Below are positions 32,471-34,432 of a stretch of DNA of 34,432 nucleotides, piece by piece (within the stretch, counting starts at the first letter, position 1; each line of letters starts with the position of its first letter). The translations under genes and the position numbers were made by a program. Location of the stretch: NCBI GenBank assembly GCA_002726535.1, contig PBTG01000027.1, positions 1 through 34,432 on the forward strand. Reading direction: 5' to 3'. The notes below the pieces were generated by a model, which was not told the DNA's origin, made no database searches, and saw only the letters and a list, made by a program, of their open reading frames with translations. The stretch comes from Myxococcales bacterium (GTDB lineage Bacteria > Myxococcota_A > UBA9042).

Positions 32471-32826
32471 ATCCCGCTCTTCATGAAGCCATCTCCTGCG
32501 ATGCGCAGCAGTCGTGAACCTCTCGATGATAACGATCTATGACTGTATCGTCACCAAGGACAACAAAAGAACGCCTCGCTCGACCCGCGAAATAGACGCT
32601 GTCAGTCTGTGATTAGACCAATCAAGGCATCTGTTTTCAGTCCCTAGCGCTCCAAAGTCCAATCAAAGCCTACGAGCGCTCCATAGATCTCGCTGCAGGT
32701 CAGATCTGATAGTGTGCAGCGCTGGACCATCATGGCAAACTCGCTCCGAACCGCCGCGCCACGCCGAGACTGCTTGAGACATTCACGGCGCTTGCCGGTT
32801 GGCGATAACCCTTTCGGGAGAGACGC
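32471..32826. promoter_or_regulatory. Longest gene-free stretch; divergent control region of glycosyltransferase and flippase genes
   Basis: About 356 nt without a gene I can support. It must hold promoters for the minus-strand glycosyltransferase and the plus-strand flippase. A minus-strand frame with several Cys (32644-32865) exists, but it starts with GTG inside the flippase gene and has no ribosome-binding site. GGGAGAGA just before 32827 is the flippase ribosome-binding site. I see no clear hexamers or operator. Confidence 0.4.
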
Positions 32827-34383
32827 TTGAGCACTATCCCCCCCAACCATTCGGAGGCCAGTCACACAAGACGTCAGGTCGCGTGGTCCATGGTTGGGTT
32901 TGCCTTTCCCGCTCTGAGCGCTCTATTTCTGACGCCCTGGGTTATTCGAGGCCTAGGAACATCTCGATACGGCCTCTTTTTGCTGTGCATGACGACCATT
33001 GGCTTTATGTCGATGCTCGAGCTCGGCCTCGCATCGGCTGCTGTTCATGAACTTAGTCGAGCGCGTGTTCAAGGTGAGTCCAAGCACGCGAGCATCGTGT
33101 ACTCGACCGTCGTCTGCCTATTTGTTGTCCTTGCGACCATCGGCGCCGCGATTGTGTTCTTTGGAGCAGATTTCGCCGTCACCGCGATCTTCAATATTTC
33201 AATCGAAGAGCAAGCCGAGGCCATTGTTTGCGTGAAAATGGCGGCAATCGGGCTCTTTTGTAACTTGGCGGTCGCTCCGTCAGTGTCTGCGATTCGCTCG
33301 GCCGAGCGCTTCGACGTACAGAGCAAAGTGGGCGTTGCGGTTACGACCTTCGCGACGCTTGGCACATTTTGGCGAGGCAGCCAGGGAGACTTGATTGGGG
33401 CGTTGGCCTTTAACCTCGCTGGATCTGTAACGACATTGGCGCTCCTGAGCACGCTCGCGCGACGGCTCGATCCTGCTCGCACACGGCTGGTTTCTCCAAC
33501 TCGAGCTGTCCTATCGGAGTTGTGGCGTTTTGCCTCTTTTCAAATGCTCTCGCGCGTGGCCGCTGCGATCGGACAAGAGATTGGAAAGCTCGTCTTGGCA
33601 AGCACTCTGGGCACACGGGAGCTGGCCTGGTTTTCAACGCCTTTTTCAATGCTACAACGCGTTCAACGACTGCTAGGAACGGCTTCGGGCATCATGTTTC
33701 CACGCATCGCACGATTGTCTGGCGCTGGAGAGCGTGATGCGGTGGTTCGTACCTATCGGCAAGCACAAAAGGCGCTGATCCCAGTCGCAATGGCCATGAC
33801 ATTGCCGCTGGGAGCTGCAGCAAAGCCATTTCTGAGCGCTTGGATCGATCCTGAGTTTGCTGAGCAAGCGTGGCAACCGATGATCATTGCAGCGATCGCT
33901 TTCGCCATCAGCGGCGCCGGTGTCGGGTTCGTTCAGACTCTGTTGGGACTGGGTCGCTCACGTGCGGTGTTTAAGGTAGAGGTCGCCCATGTGCTCATCA
34001 ACACGAGCTTATTGCTACCTTTTACCGGGATGTTTGGCGTCACAGGTGCAGCGCTGTCTTTTCTGTGTGGTTGGCTCAGCTTGGCGATCGGTCAGATGGC
34101 CATTGAACGAGAGCTCGGTTCGGCTGCGAGCCGAGGTATTGCAACCATCCTTTTCGCCACCACAGCTCTAGCTCTACCGGTTTGTTTTGCTGTTCATTGG
34201 CTTGCTCTGTCATTGGTCGATATTGGAGTCTTGGGGCCTCTTTGCGTCTGCGGCCTTGGTACATTGACCATTTTGACTGGCTTGGCCTGGATTCCCGGTG
34301 TTTTTGGGGAAGATGTGGAAGTCGCAGCAGAGCTGCGAGGCGCGCCCCGCCGTCTACTCTCTCGAATCCGTCAGTCTCGATAG
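32827..34383 (+). CDS. wzx: Wzx-type polysaccharide flippase (MOP/MATE superfamily)
   Basis: A 518-aa polytopic protein with about 12-14 hydrophobic helices. The first runs WSMVGFAFPALSALFLTPWV with the usual small-residue pattern of Wzx/RfbX proteins; later helices include FCNLAVAPSVSAI, MLSRVAAAIGQEIGKLVLA and TLLGLGRSRAVFKVEVAHVLINTSLLL. Such proteins flip undecaprenyl-linked oligosaccharides across the inner membrane. The TTG start at 32827 is supported by GGGAGAGA upstream and by the basic, non-hydrophobic leader STIPPNHSEASHTRR. Its presence with sugar-nucleotide enzymes and a glycosyltransferase points to a Wzx/Wzy-type pathway, but no polymerase is in the window. Confidence 0.85.
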   Translation: MSTIPPNHSEASHTRRQVAWSMVGFAFPALSALFLTPWVIRGLGTSRYGLFLLCMTTIGFMSMLELGLASAAVHELSRARVQGESKHASIVYSTVVCLFVVLATIGAAIVFFGADFAVTAIFNISIEEQAEAIVCVKMAAIGLFCNLAVAPSVSAIRSAERFDVQSKVGVAVTTFATLGTFWRGSQGDLIGALAFNLAGSVTTLALLSTLARRLDPARTRLVSPTRAVLSELWRFASFQMLSRVAAAIGQEIGKLVLASTLGTRELAWFSTPFSMLQRVQRLLGTASGIMFPRIARLSGAGERDAVVRTYRQAQKALIPVAMAMTLPLGAAAKPFLSAWIDPEFAEQAWQPMIIAAIAFAISGAGVGFVQTLLGLGRSRAVFKVEVAHVLINTSLLLPFTGMFGVTGAALSFLCGWLSLAIGQMAIERELGSAASRGIATILFATTALALPVCFAVHWLALSLVDIGVLGPLCVCGLGTLTILTGLAWIPGVFGEDVEVAAELRGAPRRLLSRIRQSR

Positions 34384-34389
34384 TTCTAT

Positions 34390-34432
34390 TTAGCGCCGCA
34401 AACGGCGATACAACTCTTGAACGCGCTCGTAA
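34390..34432 (-). CDS. 3' end of a further minus-strand gene, cut by the window edge
   Basis: On the minus strand a frame enters from the right edge and reads YERVQELYRRLRR followed by TAA at 34390-34392. The helical, basic tail is common at the end of glycosyltransferases, and convergent placement 6 nt after the flippase stop fits a cluster gene. Only 13 residues are visible, so identity is a guess. Confidence 0.4.
   Translation of the reverse strand, partial: YERVQELYRRLRR

Noticed and set aside
32644-32865. A 73-aa minus-strand frame with three Cys in the gap before the flippase gene
   Set aside because: Its GTG start lies inside the flippase gene with no Shine-Dalgarno and I recognise no family. 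It could be a gene remnant, but cannot be supported.

Overview
The window looks like a chromosomal segment from a Myxococcota/Bradymonadota-type bacterium (the former Deltaproteobacteria). Support: several large surface proteins carry MopE-like cysteine repeats (CDGxDNDCDGxxD), one carries the myxobacterial Cys-rich repeat (CGDG..GEQCDDGN...GDxC...C), and the window holds long lipoproteins, a poly-lysine-tailed helical-repeat protein, a eukaryote-like DHRS12-type SDR, and frequent GTG/TTG starts. I see no rRNA, tRNA, CRISPR array, transposase or phage gene. The placement is inferred from protein style, not from a marker gene.

Left part, plus strand (1-8138): a 5'-truncated TPR/zinc-metallopeptidase protein, a tightly coupled AtoE-type short-chain fatty-acid transporter, a MopE-repeat/beta-propeller lipoprotein whose start overlaps the transporter, and a helical-repeat protein ending in seven lysines. 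This meets, tail to tail, a long minus-strand run (16234 down to 8149). In transcription order that run encodes a lipoprotein with a polysaccharide-deacetylase-like domain, a secreted P-domain/Cys-rich/fibrinogen-like protein, a DUF938 methyltransferase, two bacterial-microcompartment vertex proteins (EutN/CcmL family), a class II aldolase of the microcompartment-associated type, and a UshA-like 5'-nucleotidase lipoprotein. The two vertex genes and the aldolase are joined by 4-nt start/stop overlaps, but no hexamer or trimer shell gene is in the window, so this looks like a satellite microcompartment locus.

Middle (16310-24158): a dienelactone-hydrolase-family enzyme, a DUF1244 protein and a small four-helix membrane protein form a plus-strand group. 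It converges on a DHRS12-like SDR, which is divergent from a PhyH-type dioxygenase. A coupled minus-strand pair follows (PlsC-like acyltransferase, then GT-C-like membrane glycosyltransferase). Divergent from it is an L-2-hydroxyglutarate-oxidase-like flavoprotein.

Right part (24344 to the end): a surface-polysaccharide cluster. A Gfo/Idh/MocA dehydrogenase, a hexapeptide N-acetyltransferase and a DegT/DnrJ aminotransferase form a WbpB/WbpD/WbpE-like module for a 3-acetamido sugar nucleotide. An epimerase, a second DegT aminotransferase, an unrecognised two-lobed Rossmann-like protein and an LpxD-like acyltransferase with a C-terminal zinc ribbon suggest a second N-acylated amino-sugar module. 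A GT2 glycosyltransferase, a Wzx-type flippase and the 3' end of one more minus-strand gene complete the window. The 2-hydroxyglutarate oxidase just upstream could recycle 2-hydroxyglutarate made by a WbpB-type enzyme, which would tie it to the cluster.
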